Part shown: piece after piece, positions 8,920 through 17,424 of the stretch
Position numbering within the stretch: the stretch's first letter is position 1
Layout: every line of letters starts with the position of its first letter
Origin: CAIRDP01 sp037138335
GTDB taxonomy: Bacteria > Bacteroidota > Bacteroidia > Bacteroidales > FEN-979
NCBI GenBank assembly: GCA_037138335.1
Contig: JBAXIO010000015.1
Coordinates: 1-64,000 of the forward strand
Reading direction: 5' to 3'
Length of the DNA: 64,000 bases
The notes under the pieces: model-generated
Seen by the model: only the letters and a program-made list of their open reading frames with translations
Databases searched by the model: none
Told to the model about the DNA's origin: nothing
Made by a program: the position numbers and the translations under genes

Positions 8920-9972
8920 ATGTCACCAAAAACCTGGATAAAGGCCGTCGTATTCGTGGTCCTTCTTTTTACAGGGAAACATGGTACGCCACAGGTGAAT
9001 GCAGAAGAAACGGCTGTACCGTCTGAAACCATTGACAGTTCGCGTATTGCAGATTATACCAATCTATTGACAGCACGCTTGTTTTTGCTCTTTCAGAATG
9101 CCTCCCTGCTTATCAATCCCGCCATCAACCAGGCCTCCAATATCGTTTACCGTCCCAATGCCAATATCAGGGTGGGGATAGCAGGCTTCTGGAAATGGTT
9201 TGGCCTCGGGTTATCAATAGATAATCCATTATACAATACCGACCAGGTTGCTTATGGAAAAACAACCACACTTGACCTCCGGGTTAACGCATTTGGCAGG
9301 TTTCTTGCAGCGGAGTTGTTTCTTCAGGATTATAAAGGGTTTTATATAGTTTCACCGGAAAAACCGGATGGATCACATTATATTCTTCCCGACATGAGGA
9401 CATTTTCACTTGGTTTCTCCGGGTATTGGATTTATAATGCAAAACGGTTTTCTATCCGCGCTGCATTCATCCAGAATGAACGACAGAAAAAAAGCGCAGG
9501 CAGTCTTGTAGTCAGGCCTGTATTTCTCTATTACCTGGTATCTTCCGAACAGGGAATAATTCCGGAGGAAATAGTCAATACATACAATATCCCTGCTGCA
9601 AACCGTATCACAAGAGGAGAGTTTTATTCACTTGGGTTGTCGCCCGGATATATTTATACACTTGTATTTCTGAAAAATTTTTATCTCACAGCTGCAGTCT
9701 TTCCAGGTGTTGCAGCCCAGTTTGCTTCGTTCAGCAATGAGCGAAGTGCATATTACAATTTCGAATTTGCCTTTCAGTTAAGCACCCGGGTTGCTTTAGG
9801 ATATAATTCAGATAAATGGTTTCTGGGGGCATCAGTTCAGACAGGGTTCAATGAAATTCCGGATCAGCTCAGTAATGCATTGTCCACATATACGCTGGCT
9901 CAGTTCCGACTATGGGGAGGAACGCGGTTTGACGTCTTCAGAAAGAAGAAACACAATTCCCCTCCACATTAA
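8920..9972 (+). CDS. DUF4421 family outer-membrane-like protein
   Basis: The 350-aa protein has an N-terminal signal segment (VVFVVLLFTGKHGTPQ) and then matches the DUF4421 pattern: YRPNANIRVGIAGFWKWFGLGLS, YGKTTTLDLRVNAFGRFLAAELF, LQDYKGFY. The remainder alternates strands with aromatic residues, as expected for a beta-barrel. The function of DUF4421 is unknown. It is the third gene behind module C, so it probably belongs to the same envelope-stress response. Confidence 0.75.
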   Translation: MSPKTWIKAVVFVVLLFTGKHGTPQVNAEETAVPSETIDSSRIADYTNLLTARLFLLFQNASLLINPAINQASNIVYRPNANIRVGIAGFWKWFGLGLSIDNPLYNTDQVAYGKTTTLDLRVNAFGRFLAAELFLQDYKGFYIVSPEKPDGSHYILPDMRTFSLGFSGYWIYNAKRFSIRAAFIQNERQKKSAGSLVVRPVFLYYLVSSEQGIIPEEIVNTYNIPAANRITRGEFYSLGLSPGYIYTLVFLKNFYLTAAVFPGVAAQFASFSNERSAYYNFEFAFQLSTRVALGYNSDKWFLGASVQTGFNEIPDQLSNALSTYTLAQFRLWGGTRFDVFRKKKHNSPPH

Positions 9973-9980
9973 TGTACCCC

Positions 9981-10048
9981 ATGCGTGAATAATGTAACTC
10001 TTTTCCACAATAGTGTAATGCTTTCCGGAACCAGGTGATGCATCTTTG
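9981..10048 (+). promoter_or_regulatory. Stress promoter module, site D
   Basis: ATGCGTGAAT begins at 9981. Half-sites AATGTAAC (ends 9998) and GTGTAAT (ends 10019) are 21 bp apart. CTTTCCGGAA follows the second half-site. The -7-like element CATCTTTG is at 10041-10048. It reads into the CsbD gene. Confidence 0.8.
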
Positions 10049-10086
10049 TACAGTGAAATCTCTTTCACAATTAATATTTTATTAAG

Positions 10087-10272
10087 ATGAACACAACAGA
10101 AGTAAAAGGAAACTGGAATGAGCAGAAAGGTAAACTCAAACAGAAATTTGCGACCCTAACCGACAATGACCTGATGTTTAAAGAAGGTAAAAAAGAAGAG
10201 ATGTTTGGCCGGCTTCAGATCAAGCTTGGAAAAACGAAAGAAGAATTGCATAAAATTATCTCAACGCTTTAA
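10087..10272 (+). CDS. CsbD family stress protein
   Basis: This 61-aa, very hydrophilic protein has the CsbD pattern: TEVKGNWNEQKGKLKQKFATLTDNDL near the N-terminus, broken here by the VKGNW and KGKLKQK blocks, then GRLQIKLGKTKEEL. CsbD proteins are small general-stress proteins, sigma-B dependent in Bacillus, with no known biochemical role. Here the gene is monocistronic, between stress module D and a terminator. That fits high, independent expression under stress. Confidence 0.85.
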   Translation: MNTTEVKGNWNEQKGKLKQKFATLTDNDLMFKEGKKEEMFGRLQIKLGKTKEELHKIISTL

Positions 10273-10287
10273 TCATTTGTTTTTGAG

Positions 10288-10329
10288 GGTACTATCTGAC
10301 ACTTAGGCGTTAGATAGTGCCTTTTTTTT
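10288..10329 (+). terminator. Rho-independent terminator after csbD
   Basis: The stem GGTACTATCTGAC (10288-10300) pairs with GTTAGATAGTGCC (10309-10321), with minor mismatch. An 8-base loop separates the arms and a run of eight T follows. It ends the CsbD transcript 10 bases before the PAP2 gene. Confidence 0.8.
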
Positions 10330-10338
10330 AAAGAATCA

Positions 10339-11214
10339 ATGGCAATCAAGATTCATGCCATGAATATTAGTCCCCTGTTATTGATATTGTTTCTCCTATT
10401 GCAATTCAACACATCTGCCCAGGATGATACCTTAGCCCCAAAGCCTCTTAGTTCCATACCCAGGGCTGAAAGGACCCTCTCAACTATTCCCGACAAAGCC
10501 TATTTTAAGTCATATCTCAACGATTCACGTGATATCATATATTTTCCGGTACGCTGGAATAAGTACCAATGGATCGCTTTTTCGGGAGTGGTTTTAGTTA
10601 CAGGCGTTTTAATCACCCAGGATGCCAACATTCAAAGAATAGTTCAGAAGAATCAGAATGCCTTTATGGACTATGCATCAAAATACGGGTTGGAACGTTT
10701 GGGGAGCGGCCTCTATACCCTGCCTGCACTGGGAATCCTATACGGAGTAGGCGCAATAATGAAAAATGACAAAGCACGATACACGGCCTTAAAGGGGGTG
10801 GAGGCTTATGTGATAGGTTTCATCGCCGACAATTTAATGAAACAGCTTACACAGCGGCACCGGCCTAATGTGGATGATCCTCCAAATCCTTATATCTGGG
10901 AAGGCCCTTTCCATATGACGATCAACAGTTCATTTCCATCGGGGCACTCCACAAATATTTTTGCAGTTGCCACAGTGGTTGCAACTTCATACAGTAAAAC
11001 CATCTGGGTGCCGATCGTTTGTTATACCCTTGCCGGACTTACCGCCGCTTCAAGGGTCTACCAGAATGACCACTGGTTCTCGGATATTTTGGTAGGCTCG
11101 GCACTGGGATATGGTATAGGCAGGTTGATTATGTTCAACCATATTAAAAAATTAAAGGTCCTGCCTGTAAGTACCACCGGGACGGGGGTTACTTTTATTT
11201 ATTCCCTTGACTGA
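10339..11214 (+). CDS. PAP2 family (phosphatidic acid phosphatase-like) membrane protein
   Basis: The 291-aa protein has an N-terminal signal segment (MNISPLLLILFLLLQF to AQD; ATG at 10360 is an alternative start). All three PAP2 motifs are present: KQLTQRHRPN (about residues 172-181), SSFPSGHST and ASRVYQNDHWFSD. Family members remove phosphate from lipid phosphates such as phosphatidic acid, undecaprenyl or phosphatidylglycerol phosphate, with the active site on the periplasmic face. The exact lipid is not evident. Only the csbD terminator separates it from csbD, so read-through from site D is possible. It converges on the DUF3943 gene. Confidence 0.85.
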   Translation: MAIKIHAMNISPLLLILFLLLQFNTSAQDDTLAPKPLSSIPRAERTLSTIPDKAYFKSYLNDSRDIIYFPVRWNKYQWIAFSGVVLVTGVLITQDANIQRIVQKNQNAFMDYASKYGLERLGSGLYTLPALGILYGVGAIMKNDKARYTALKGVEAYVIGFIADNLMKQLTQRHRPNVDDPPNPYIWEGPFHMTINSSFPSGHSTNIFAVATVVATSYSKTIWVPIVCYTLAGLTAASRVYQNDHWFSDILVGSALGYGIGRLIMFNHIKKLKVLPVSTTGTGVTFIYSLD

Positions 11215-11222
11215 TATTTGCC

Positions 11223-12809
11223 CTAATTGTAATAGCCTCGTCGCTGCCTGTCTTCCAGATATATCAGCAGAAATATCTTCTGGTCTGTTTGTATTGCATG
11301 CTGGGCTGGAAAATCAACAACATACCGATCATTGTAATACAGGGAATACTCACATCCTATGCTCAGATATTTATAAAGCCGCACCGTGACTCTTGGTTTT
11401 ACTATGTGGATGAAATTGTCTCCAGGGGCTCCCACATAAGTGTGTATCATGTAAAAATAGTATCTCAGAGTCGCAGTTGCATACTTCCCAAGATTAAACG
11501 TAGTCTCAAACTTTGTCTCAAAGCCTCCGCCGAAATTATAATCCCTGAACTGTGACGTATCAGGGCCAAATCTTGTGCTGTTGCCTGCAAATGGGACTAA
11601 TGCAATATGGATACTTGTATAGAGATTACTGGTTTTACTTACGGGTAATTTGGATATTACACCACCGCCGAAACCTATGGATCCTAACTCAAATTCCATA
11701 TTATCCCAATAATCATAATATTGAAACCCACCTACAAGGAATGCCATTTTACCAGCCTGCCTGTTTGTGCCAAATAATATTCCATAGCCGAGGATGTTAT
11801 CCAGGTATTTCCTTCCTACACCAAAATTCAGATCCACACGCAGTTTGAAAAAGTCAAAAGGCTTACGTTTCCTGAGTTCAAAAGGATTTCCATAGTCAAA
11901 CTGGGCATTGACAATTCCACTATAGGATCCGTTTCCAAAGACATCATAAGGCATATCACTGATCATCCGCAGTCCGCCATATAAAGAAATATTAAGAGGC
12001 TCTTTCTCATAAACCTCCTTATTGGTTCGCCTGAAAGCCTTTCCCTGGATAAGCCTGTTGAATTCCCTCATGGGATCAATTACACCTGCGGCAATTTCGC
12101 GGAACACACGTTCAGCCCCTCTTGTACGGTCGTCAAGAATATTGGAACTTAAGCGATACATTATCTCTCCCAGAAACGCCCCGTTAACAGGTGTGTTGAT
12201 GATGTCATTATAGGACGGACGGGTATTTTCCCCGAAATACTCCCACAACAGGCTCCCCCCTACGGCAAAACCAAATGACTGCCAGTAATTATAACCGTTA
12301 GCCCGTCCTGCATTAAAGGATAGTGATCCTGAATAAGGATGGCCGATAAAATTTATCCCAAACCTGTCGGTATCCCATTCCCATCCTGTATTTATGTTAT
12401 ATTTCCATGTGTTGAACCCGATACGGGCATAATCGGCATTCAGAAGATACCGGTCTATCGACCATGTAAGAGCAAGAGCCCCTGCAACTTCAACTGCAGG
12501 TATCCAAAAAGGATATCTTTTATTGTATGCAGTATCATCTTCAAGCAGGTCCCCATACTTATTTTGCATGGTGGTATCAACGAGTTTGCTTTTTAAAGGC
12601 TCGTTGCCGGCTGAATCTGATAGTTTTTTAACTTTGACTTCCTTGATTTTCTTAAGTTGCTCCTCAGGCGTGCCTTTCCCCGGCATGATAGTGTCATTGG
12701 GAGCAACCTTTTTAGCATCCTGGGGGGGGACATCCTGGCTGTACACCATGGAAGCTGAAAGAACCAGGAAAGCTGCAATATACGCCGGAAATTGATTTTT
12801 AAACTGCAA
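11223..12809 (-). CDS. DUF3943 domain protein
   Basis: The 528-aa protein has a signal peptide (residues 1-24, ending VYSQ) and a charged linker. The DUF3943 region spans about 90-260 (FGINFIGHPYSGSLSFNAGR, YNYWQSFGFAVGGSLLWEYF, INTPVNGAFLGEIMYRLS). A C-terminal part of beta-strands is typical of outer-membrane barrels. The biochemical function of DUF3943 is unknown; an outer-membrane location is inferred. Its start overlaps the end of the 121-aa gene by 11 bases. The three genes behind module E therefore form one leftward operon. Confidence 0.75.
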   Translation of the reverse strand: MQFKNQFPAYIAAFLVLSASMVYSQDVPPQDAKKVAPNDTIMPGKGTPEEQLKKIKEVKVKKLSDSAGNEPLKSKLVDTTMQNKYGDLLEDDTAYNKRYPFWIPAVEVAGALALTWSIDRYLLNADYARIGFNTWKYNINTGWEWDTDRFGINFIGHPYSGSLSFNAGRANGYNYWQSFGFAVGGSLLWEYFGENTRPSYNDIINTPVNGAFLGEIMYRLSSNILDDRTRGAERVFREIAAGVIDPMREFNRLIQGKAFRRTNKEVYEKEPLNISLYGGLRMISDMPYDVFGNGSYSGIVNAQFDYGNPFELRKRKPFDFFKLRVDLNFGVGRKYLDNILGYGILFGTNRQAGKMAFLVGGFQYYDYWDNMEFELGSIGFGGGVISKLPVSKTSNLYTSIHIALVPFAGNSTRFGPDTSQFRDYNFGGGFETKFETTFNLGKYATATLRYYFYMIHTYVGAPGDNFIHIVKPRVTVRLYKYLSIGCEYSLYYNDRYVVDFPAQHAIQTDQKIFLLIYLEDRQRRGYYN

Positions 12810-13164
12810 AATGAGCCTCTGGTTCCTTATTTATCTCGCCCAGGGCCTGTTTGCCACTCACAGGTTTTTCATTCTCCCCGTTTTCTGCTTTCCGGTATAT
12901 CTCAGCCGATAATCCGAAGATATCTCTCAGGTTCCCTTTCAGATCAGAAATACTCATCGTTGGCATAACTTCAATGGTCCCTTCCCTGCTGATGGACCTG
13001 CAATCCTGCAATGTCCTGCTGCTATGCACTACCATTTTTGAGGAAGGAACACCTCCCTGGCTGCTGGGTTTTGCATGGAATTCAATCTTCAGTTCCGGGA
13101 ACATGGCGTTGAATTCTTCCTGGATCGCAAAGATCTTCCTGTGATTATTTATCACTATTTTCAT
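12799..13164 (-). CDS. Conserved Bacteroidota protein of unknown function (121 aa)
   Basis: A cytosolic-looking 121-aa protein with no signal peptide. The N-terminal half contains RKIFAIQEEFNAMFPELKIE and the middle MSISDLKGNLRDIFGLSAEI. I remember this arrangement from a widespread but unnamed Bacteroidota family, in which a sheet/helix domain ends in an FGL..VY/IYRK motif. The family is not tied to any reaction that I know. It is the middle gene between the lmo0937-like peptide and the DUF3943 protein, behind stress module E. Confidence 0.65.
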   Translation of the reverse strand: MKIVINNHRKIFAIQEEFNAMFPELKIEFHAKPSSQGGVPSSKMVVHSSRTLQDCRSISREGTIEVMPTMSISDLKGNLRDIFGLSAEIYRKAENGENEKPVSGKQALGEINKEPEAHFAV

Positions 13165-13192
13165 TTGTTCATGTTTTATTTGATGAATACAA

Positions 13193-13354
13193 TCACCACC
13201 AGTTCCGGCGGGTGTTAAGAAGATCGAGAATGATTAAAATAACACCAATAATAATCAACGCATGGACGACCGGTGACGTAAAATGAAATGCAAAAAATCC
13301 CAGTAGCCAAAGAACAACCAGGATCAACCCGATGATCAATAATAATCTTGCCAT
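13193..13354 (-). CDS. lmo0937-like small membrane protein (53 aa)
   Basis: An ATG at 13354-13352 opens a 53-aa frame ending at 13193: MARLLLIIGLILVVLWLLG, then FFAFHFTSPVVHALIII, then a second helix and LLNTRRNWW. Two hydrophobic helices with a G-F-F-A/H turn match the lmo0937 family of tiny membrane proteins. The -7 element of site E (13397-13404) lies 43 bases upstream, exactly where its promoter should be. A paralogue occurs at 29884-30039 in the large stress operon. Function unknown. Confidence 0.75.
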   Translation of the reverse strand: MARLLLIIGLILVVLWLLGFFAFHFTSPVVHALIIIGVILIILDLLNTRRNWW

Positions 13355-13396
13355 AACCTTAAGTTTAAATTGAATACTCTTGTTAATTACGATGAT

Positions 13397-13464
13397 TAAA
13401 GGTATGACCGGTTGCTAAGGAAAATATTACATAACTATGGAAAAAAGTTACATCATTCACACAT
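13397..13464 (-). promoter_or_regulatory. Stress promoter module, site E
   Basis: Read on the minus strand, ATGTGTGAAT begins at 13464. Half-sites GATGTAAC (ends 13447) and TATGTAAT (ends 13426) are 21 bp apart. The -7 element TACCTTTA runs 13404-13397, identical to site C. It lies just after the stop of the hybrid kinase gene and drives the lmo0937/121-aa/DUF3943 operon. Confidence 0.8.
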
Positions 13465-13494
13465 TCACGAAAACAAAGGAAAAAAATGCGGAAT

Positions 13495-15417
13495 TTACTT
13501 GAAATACTTTTGGATCAAACCTAGTAGTAAAATTCTGTTAATTGGTTTTGAAATATAATCATTACACCCCGCCTGCATTGCCTTTTCCTTTTCCCCTGCA
13601 AGTCCATAGGCTGTTTGTGCAATGATGACCACCTGGTTGTTAAATTTCCTGATTTGACGGGTAGCTTCATATCCGTCTAAAATAGGCATTTTGATATCCA
13701 TGAGGACAAGATCAATGTCGGGATGCTGATGGCAAGCCTCTATGGCTTCCTCACCTGTTTTAACAAAGTACACCTCCTGACAGATTTTTTTAACTAAAGT
13801 CGCAATAAAAAATTCCGATGTTTCATCGTCTTCTGCAACCAGTATTTTCAGTTTGCTACATTGATTTTGCTCATCTTCAGCAACAAAATCTTTCTTCGTA
13901 ATTCTTTCAGCCGCCTGGTGGCGGTATGGAACAGAAAAATAGAACACCGACCCTTTTCCTGCCTGGCTTTCAACCCAGATCTTTCCGTCAAGCATTTCCA
14001 CAAACGCTTTCGAAATCGATAATCCAAGGCCTGCTCCTTCATTATAAAGGTTCGTAAGATCACTCCCTTGCCTGAACCGTTGAAAAATAATTGCCTTTTG
14101 CCCCGGGCCGATGCCTTCGCCTGTATCTTTAATAAAAAATTCAAGGTTGTTGCCCTTTTTTTCGTAACCGATTTCAACCGAACCTGCCTGGGTAAATTTA
14201 ATAGCGTTTTTAACAATGTTGGTCAGGATTGCATAGAGTTTTTCACGGTCGGTAGAAATGACTGCCTCATTATGAGGCAAAGCATTTTGATAGCTGAATT
14301 CCAGGCCTTTTTGTTCAGCTTCCGGCCTGAAGAAATTATATATGAATTCGACCTGTTCGTTTACATTCGTTTCAGAAACAGAAGTTTCCATTTGTCCTGC
14401 CTCAACTTTCGAGATGTTAATGATATCGTTGATTATATTCAGCATACGGGCACCGCTTTTCTCGATAATGCGGATATACTTTTGTTGTTCTGCGCCGGTT
14501 AAATTTGGTTCTTTAAGCAGTTCCGCGAAACCCAGTATGCCATTCATAGGGGTACGTATCTCATGGCTCATATTGGAAAGAAAAGCTGATTTAAGACGGT
14601 CACTTTCTTCGGCATGATCTTTGGCGATAACAAGGTCTTCCTTGGCCCTCATACTTTCACTGATATCCCGGATGTTGCACTGTATTACCTTGTGAGAATT
14701 TACTAAATATACATTGCTCACAAACTCTACCTGCACTTTTCGTCCGTTTGCTGTTTCAAGAGGTAAATTATCATACCGTACATATTCAATTTTCTTTAAT
14801 TGTGTGAATTTATCCTGATTGGCGATTATGTTTTTCAGGAAGCCGATCTCCCAGATTGCTTTTTCAATGAATTGTTCTTTTGAATAACCCAGCAGTTCGA
14901 TCAGAAATGGATTAACATCCATAATCATCCCGTTCTCAGCATCAAGGATAAGTATCCCGTCTTTAGCTGATTCAAAAAGACGGCGATAGCGCGTTTCCGA
15001 ACTTGTTACGGCTTGCTCCGCCAGCAAATGTTTATGTTCAAATTCAGATTCATGCAATGCCCTTCTTATAGCCGGGATTAACCGCTCCAGGTTGTTTTTA
15101 AGCACAAAATCTGAGGCTCCGCTAACCATGGAACCCACAGCGGCGACTTCTCCCACGGGCCGGGAAAGGATGATGAATGGAATGTACGGATATTGTTCCT
15201 TTGCAATCTTCAATGTAATATTGCCATCGTAATCAGCTAATATGATGTCAATATTTTCCGTATTCAGGATATGGAAAAAGTCTTGTTCGTTTTCTGTATG
15301 AAAATAAGCATGCACTATCCCACCTCTCTCAATGGCTGAGTGAATCAAGTCAGAGTCTTTCAGCGAGGGTTCAAGGTGCAGGATGCTGATGATTTGAGAT
15401 AGAGGGGAGGGAATCAT
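13495..15417 (-). CDS. Hybrid sensor histidine kinase with REC-PAS-HisKA-HATPase-REC layout
   Basis: A soluble 640-aa protein with no membrane segments. The N-terminal receiver-like domain spans about 8-122 (likely Asp62 in ILADYD). A PAS domain spans about 140-260. HisKA contains His285 in FLSNMSHEIRTPMNG. The HATPase spans about 385-500 (AILTNIVKNAIKFT, DTGEGIG, GAGLGLSI). The C-terminal receiver spans 524-640 with Asp574 in LVLMDIKMP. It has no DNA-binding domain, so it must signal to a partner. It lies 11 bases after the OYE gene in the leftward operon from site F and could sense redox or stress through PAS. The partner is not identifiable here. Confidence 0.88.
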   Translation of the reverse strand: MIPSPLSQIISILHLEPSLKDSDLIHSAIERGGIVHAYFHTENEQDFFHILNTENIDIILADYDGNITLKIAKEQYPYIPFIILSRPVGEVAAVGSMVSGASDFVLKNNLERLIPAIRRALHESEFEHKHLLAEQAVTSSETRYRRLFESAKDGILILDAENGMIMDVNPFLIELLGYSKEQFIEKAIWEIGFLKNIIANQDKFTQLKKIEYVRYDNLPLETANGRKVQVEFVSNVYLVNSHKVIQCNIRDISESMRAKEDLVIAKDHAEESDRLKSAFLSNMSHEIRTPMNGILGFAELLKEPNLTGAEQQKYIRIIEKSGARMLNIINDIINISKVEAGQMETSVSETNVNEQVEFIYNFFRPEAEQKGLEFSYQNALPHNEAVISTDREKLYAILTNIVKNAIKFTQAGSVEIGYEKKGNNLEFFIKDTGEGIGPGQKAIIFQRFRQGSDLTNLYNEGAGLGLSISKAFVEMLDGKIWVESQAGKGSVFYFSVPYRHQAAERITKKDFVAEDEQNQCSKLKILVAEDDETSEFFIATLVKKICQEVYFVKTGEEAIEACHQHPDIDLVLMDIKMPILDGYEATRQIRKFNNQVVIIAQTAYGLAGEKEKAMQAGCNDYISKPINRILLLGLIQKYFK

Positions 15418-15428
15418 TTTAGTTTGAA

Positions 15429-16517
15429 TCAGGCTTTATAAACCGGGTAATCGGTATATCCTATTGCATCAGCAGTATAAAACAAGTCCATTTTAAGATC
15501 CTGTGATAAAGGCCAGTTGTTTTTCAGTCTTTCTACCAGGTCGGGATTATTAATAAACGGTCGGCCGAATGCAATAAGGTTCCCCAACCCGCTTTGAATG
15601 TCTTTCTCAGCTCTTTCCTTGTCATAACCTCCTGACAGAATGATATCATTTTTAAAATTATTCCGGATGAGGTTCTTGGTTTTTAACGGAACTTCCGGGG
15701 CTCCCATTGCGGAATGATCAACAATATGGATATATACAATTCCAAGCTTGTTAAGCTGATCGGAGAGATAATCATAAGCAGCGTCAATTTCGGGATAAAG
15801 AGGCATATCGCTTGCAACCCCATATGGGGATAGGCGGATCCCGGTTTTCCTGCTACCGATCTCATCTGCAACAGCAGCCACTATTTCAAGAATAAAACGG
15901 CTGCGGTTTTCAATGCTGCCTCCATATTTATCCTTACGGATATTGCTGACAGGCGACAAAAACTGTTCCAGAAGGTACCCGTTGGCTGCATGCAGCTCAA
16001 CACCGTCGAATCCGGCCTCCACTGCATTTTTTGCAGCAGATACAAATTGTGCTTGTGTTTGTATAAGGTCTTCTGCCGACATCTCTTTAGGAACAGGAAA
16101 ATCCTGCATCTTTTGCAAGTCAGTCCACATCTGTCCGGCAGCTTTTACAGCCGAAGGGGCAAATATTTGAGCCCCTGCAGGCATGTTAAGACGATGGCTT
16201 ATTCTTCCCGTATGCATTAACTGAACAAAAATCTTTCCCCCGGCCTTATGTACTGCAGAAGTTGTCTTTTTCCATCCCTCCAACTGTTTTGTGCTGTAGA
16301 TCCCTGGTATCCGGGCATAACCCAATCCGTTGGGCGAGGGAGAAACGCCTTCTGTTATAATTAAGCCGGCCCCTGAACGTTGTTGATAATATTCTGCCAT
16401 CAGTTCATTCGGAATATTCCCAATGGCCCTGCACCTGGTCATAGGTGCCATGACAACACGATTCTTTACTTCAACTGTTCCAATCTGAAGAGAAGTGAAT
16501 AATTTGAATTCTTGCAT
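15429..16517 (-). CDS. Old yellow enzyme family alkene reductase (NemA-like)
   Basis: A 362-aa FMN-dependent TIM-barrel enzyme. It starts LFTSLQIGTVEVKNRVVMAP with MTR after it. The family blocks FVQLMHTGRISH, GFDGVELHAANGYLLEQFL (with substrate-binding His/Asn), NIRKDKYGGSIENRSRF and IAFGRPFINNPDLV are all present. Members reduce activated C=C bonds, quinones, maleimides and nitro compounds with NAD(P)H. It sits 15 bases after the UspA gene, in the operon driven by site F, which suits detoxification of electrophiles during stress. The OYE at 57893 belongs to a different (YqjM-like) subgroup. Confidence 0.88.
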   Translation of the reverse strand: MQEFKLFTSLQIGTVEVKNRVVMAPMTRCRAIGNIPNELMAEYYQQRSGAGLIITEGVSPSPNGLGYARIPGIYSTKQLEGWKKTTSAVHKAGGKIFVQLMHTGRISHRLNMPAGAQIFAPSAVKAAGQMWTDLQKMQDFPVPKEMSAEDLIQTQAQFVSAAKNAVEAGFDGVELHAANGYLLEQFLSPVSNIRKDKYGGSIENRSRFILEIVAAVADEIGSRKTGIRLSPYGVASDMPLYPEIDAAYDYLSDQLNKLGIVYIHIVDHSAMGAPEVPLKTKNLIRNNFKNDIILSGGYDKERAEKDIQSGLGNLIAFGRPFINNPDLVERLKNNWPLSQDLKMDLFYTADAIGYTDYPVYKA

Positions 16518-16532
16518 ATACCCGGATTTTAA

Positions 16533-17003
16533 TTATTTATAATTTTTTATCGGAATAATGATCAATGGTACGGAAGTATGATGCAATACTTTTTCTGTTA
16601 CACTTCCCATCAATATTTCATCAAGCCACCTCCTGCTGTGAGAGCCCATAATTACCATGTCGGCATGCAGATCTTTTGCCGTTGATAATATGGATTCTGA
16701 AGGATCCCCGTCTTTAACAAGAATTTGTATGGTTTTATCACCAAGGTGATGCTTTAATTTTTCAAGAAAATGTTCAGCTGCTTTTCGCAGTCCATCCTCA
16801 CTGCTTAACAGCAACGGATCTGTCTCCAAAAAACCCGTGAACCCTGTTATTGGAGAATACTGCATTGTTGAATAATACACCGGATCTGATATTATATGCA
16901 ATAAGACCACCTCAGCTCCCATAGATTTGGTTAATGAAAACCCGGTTTCAGCTACTTTTTGTGCGCTTGGATCATAATCCAGGGCAATCAACACTTTTTT
17001 CAT
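16533..17003 (-). CDS. Universal stress protein (UspA family)
   Basis: The 156-aa single-domain protein begins KKVLIALDYDPSAQKVAE and ends with the ATP-binding signature GSHSRRWLDEILMGSVTEKV followed by HHTSVPLIIIPI. This is the G-2x-G-9x-GS/T motif with its first Gly kept and the second replaced by Arg. The nucleotide-binding state is therefore uncertain. UspA proteins accumulate in stress and starvation. It is the second gene behind site F, 10 bases after the 65-aa protein. Confidence 0.85.
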   Translation of the reverse strand: MKKVLIALDYDPSAQKVAETGFSLTKSMGAEVVLLHIISDPVYYSTMQYSPITGFTGFLETDPLLLSSEDGLRKAAEHFLEKLKHHLGDKTIQILVKDGDPSESILSTAKDLHADMVIMGSHSRRWLDEILMGSVTEKVLHHTSVPLIIIPIKNYK

Positions 17004-17013
17004 TATATGCTTT

Positions 17014-17211
17014 TTAATTTTTTATGGTTAAATTTATCATTCTCAGTCTTCTGGATTTCAGATCGTTATAATCTTCTTTCCCGGAATTGAAAAACTTATA
17101 CTCCACTTCTTCGTCAATTTCGTTTACTTTTTGATCCTTATCTGATTCCGTGCTGGAATACTTAAGAATCTGCCCATCCGGCAAAAACGTACTTTGGGTT
17201 TGTCTTTTCAT
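17014..17211 (-). CDS. Small hydrophilic protein, unknown function (65 aa)
   Basis: The reading frame extends upstream to 17316, but site F (17235-17302) lies inside that extension. The ATG at 17211, 23 bases after the -7 element, is therefore taken as start. The 65 residues (MKRQTQSTFLPDGQILKYSS, an acidic middle, then RRLRMINLTIKN) contain no membrane segment and match no family I know. It leads the operon 65-aa/UspA/OYE/hybrid kinase. Confidence 0.55.
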   Translation of the reverse strand: MKRQTQSTFLPDGQILKYSSTESDKDQKVNEIDEEVEYKFFNSGKEDYNDLKSRRLRMINLTIKN

Positions 17212-17234
17212 AATACTGGTGAATTTTAAGAAAT

Positions 17235-17302
17235 CTAAATTAATCACAGGTAAGCGAAAAAACGTTACACAATTCTGAGAAAAACTTACATCATTCATAC
17301 CT
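17235..17302 (-). promoter_or_regulatory. Stress promoter module, site F
   Basis: On the minus strand the module starts AGGTATGAAT at 17302. Half-sites GATGTAAG (ends 17285) and TGTGTAAC (ends 17264) are 21 bp apart. The -7-like element TAATTTAG runs 17242-17235. This is the most degenerate copy, with AAG in place of AAC and TTAG in place of TTTG, but its spacing is identical to the others. It serves the 65-aa/UspA/OYE/kinase operon. Confidence 0.7.
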
Positions 17303-17424
17303 TTTGAAGAATTCACGGCGACCCCGCCGAAACTTCAATTACAACAGAATACATGTTCATGTTTTTAACCCACACCTGTGGCCGACGACAGGCTCATATG
17401 GATTAAGAGGCGGAGAGGGATGTA

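Noticed and set aside
17320..17424. Possible terminator after the large stress operon (CCTGT/ACAGG)
   Set aside because: Only a 5-bp stem with an 8-base loop and no T-run on the minus strand. Too weak to call.
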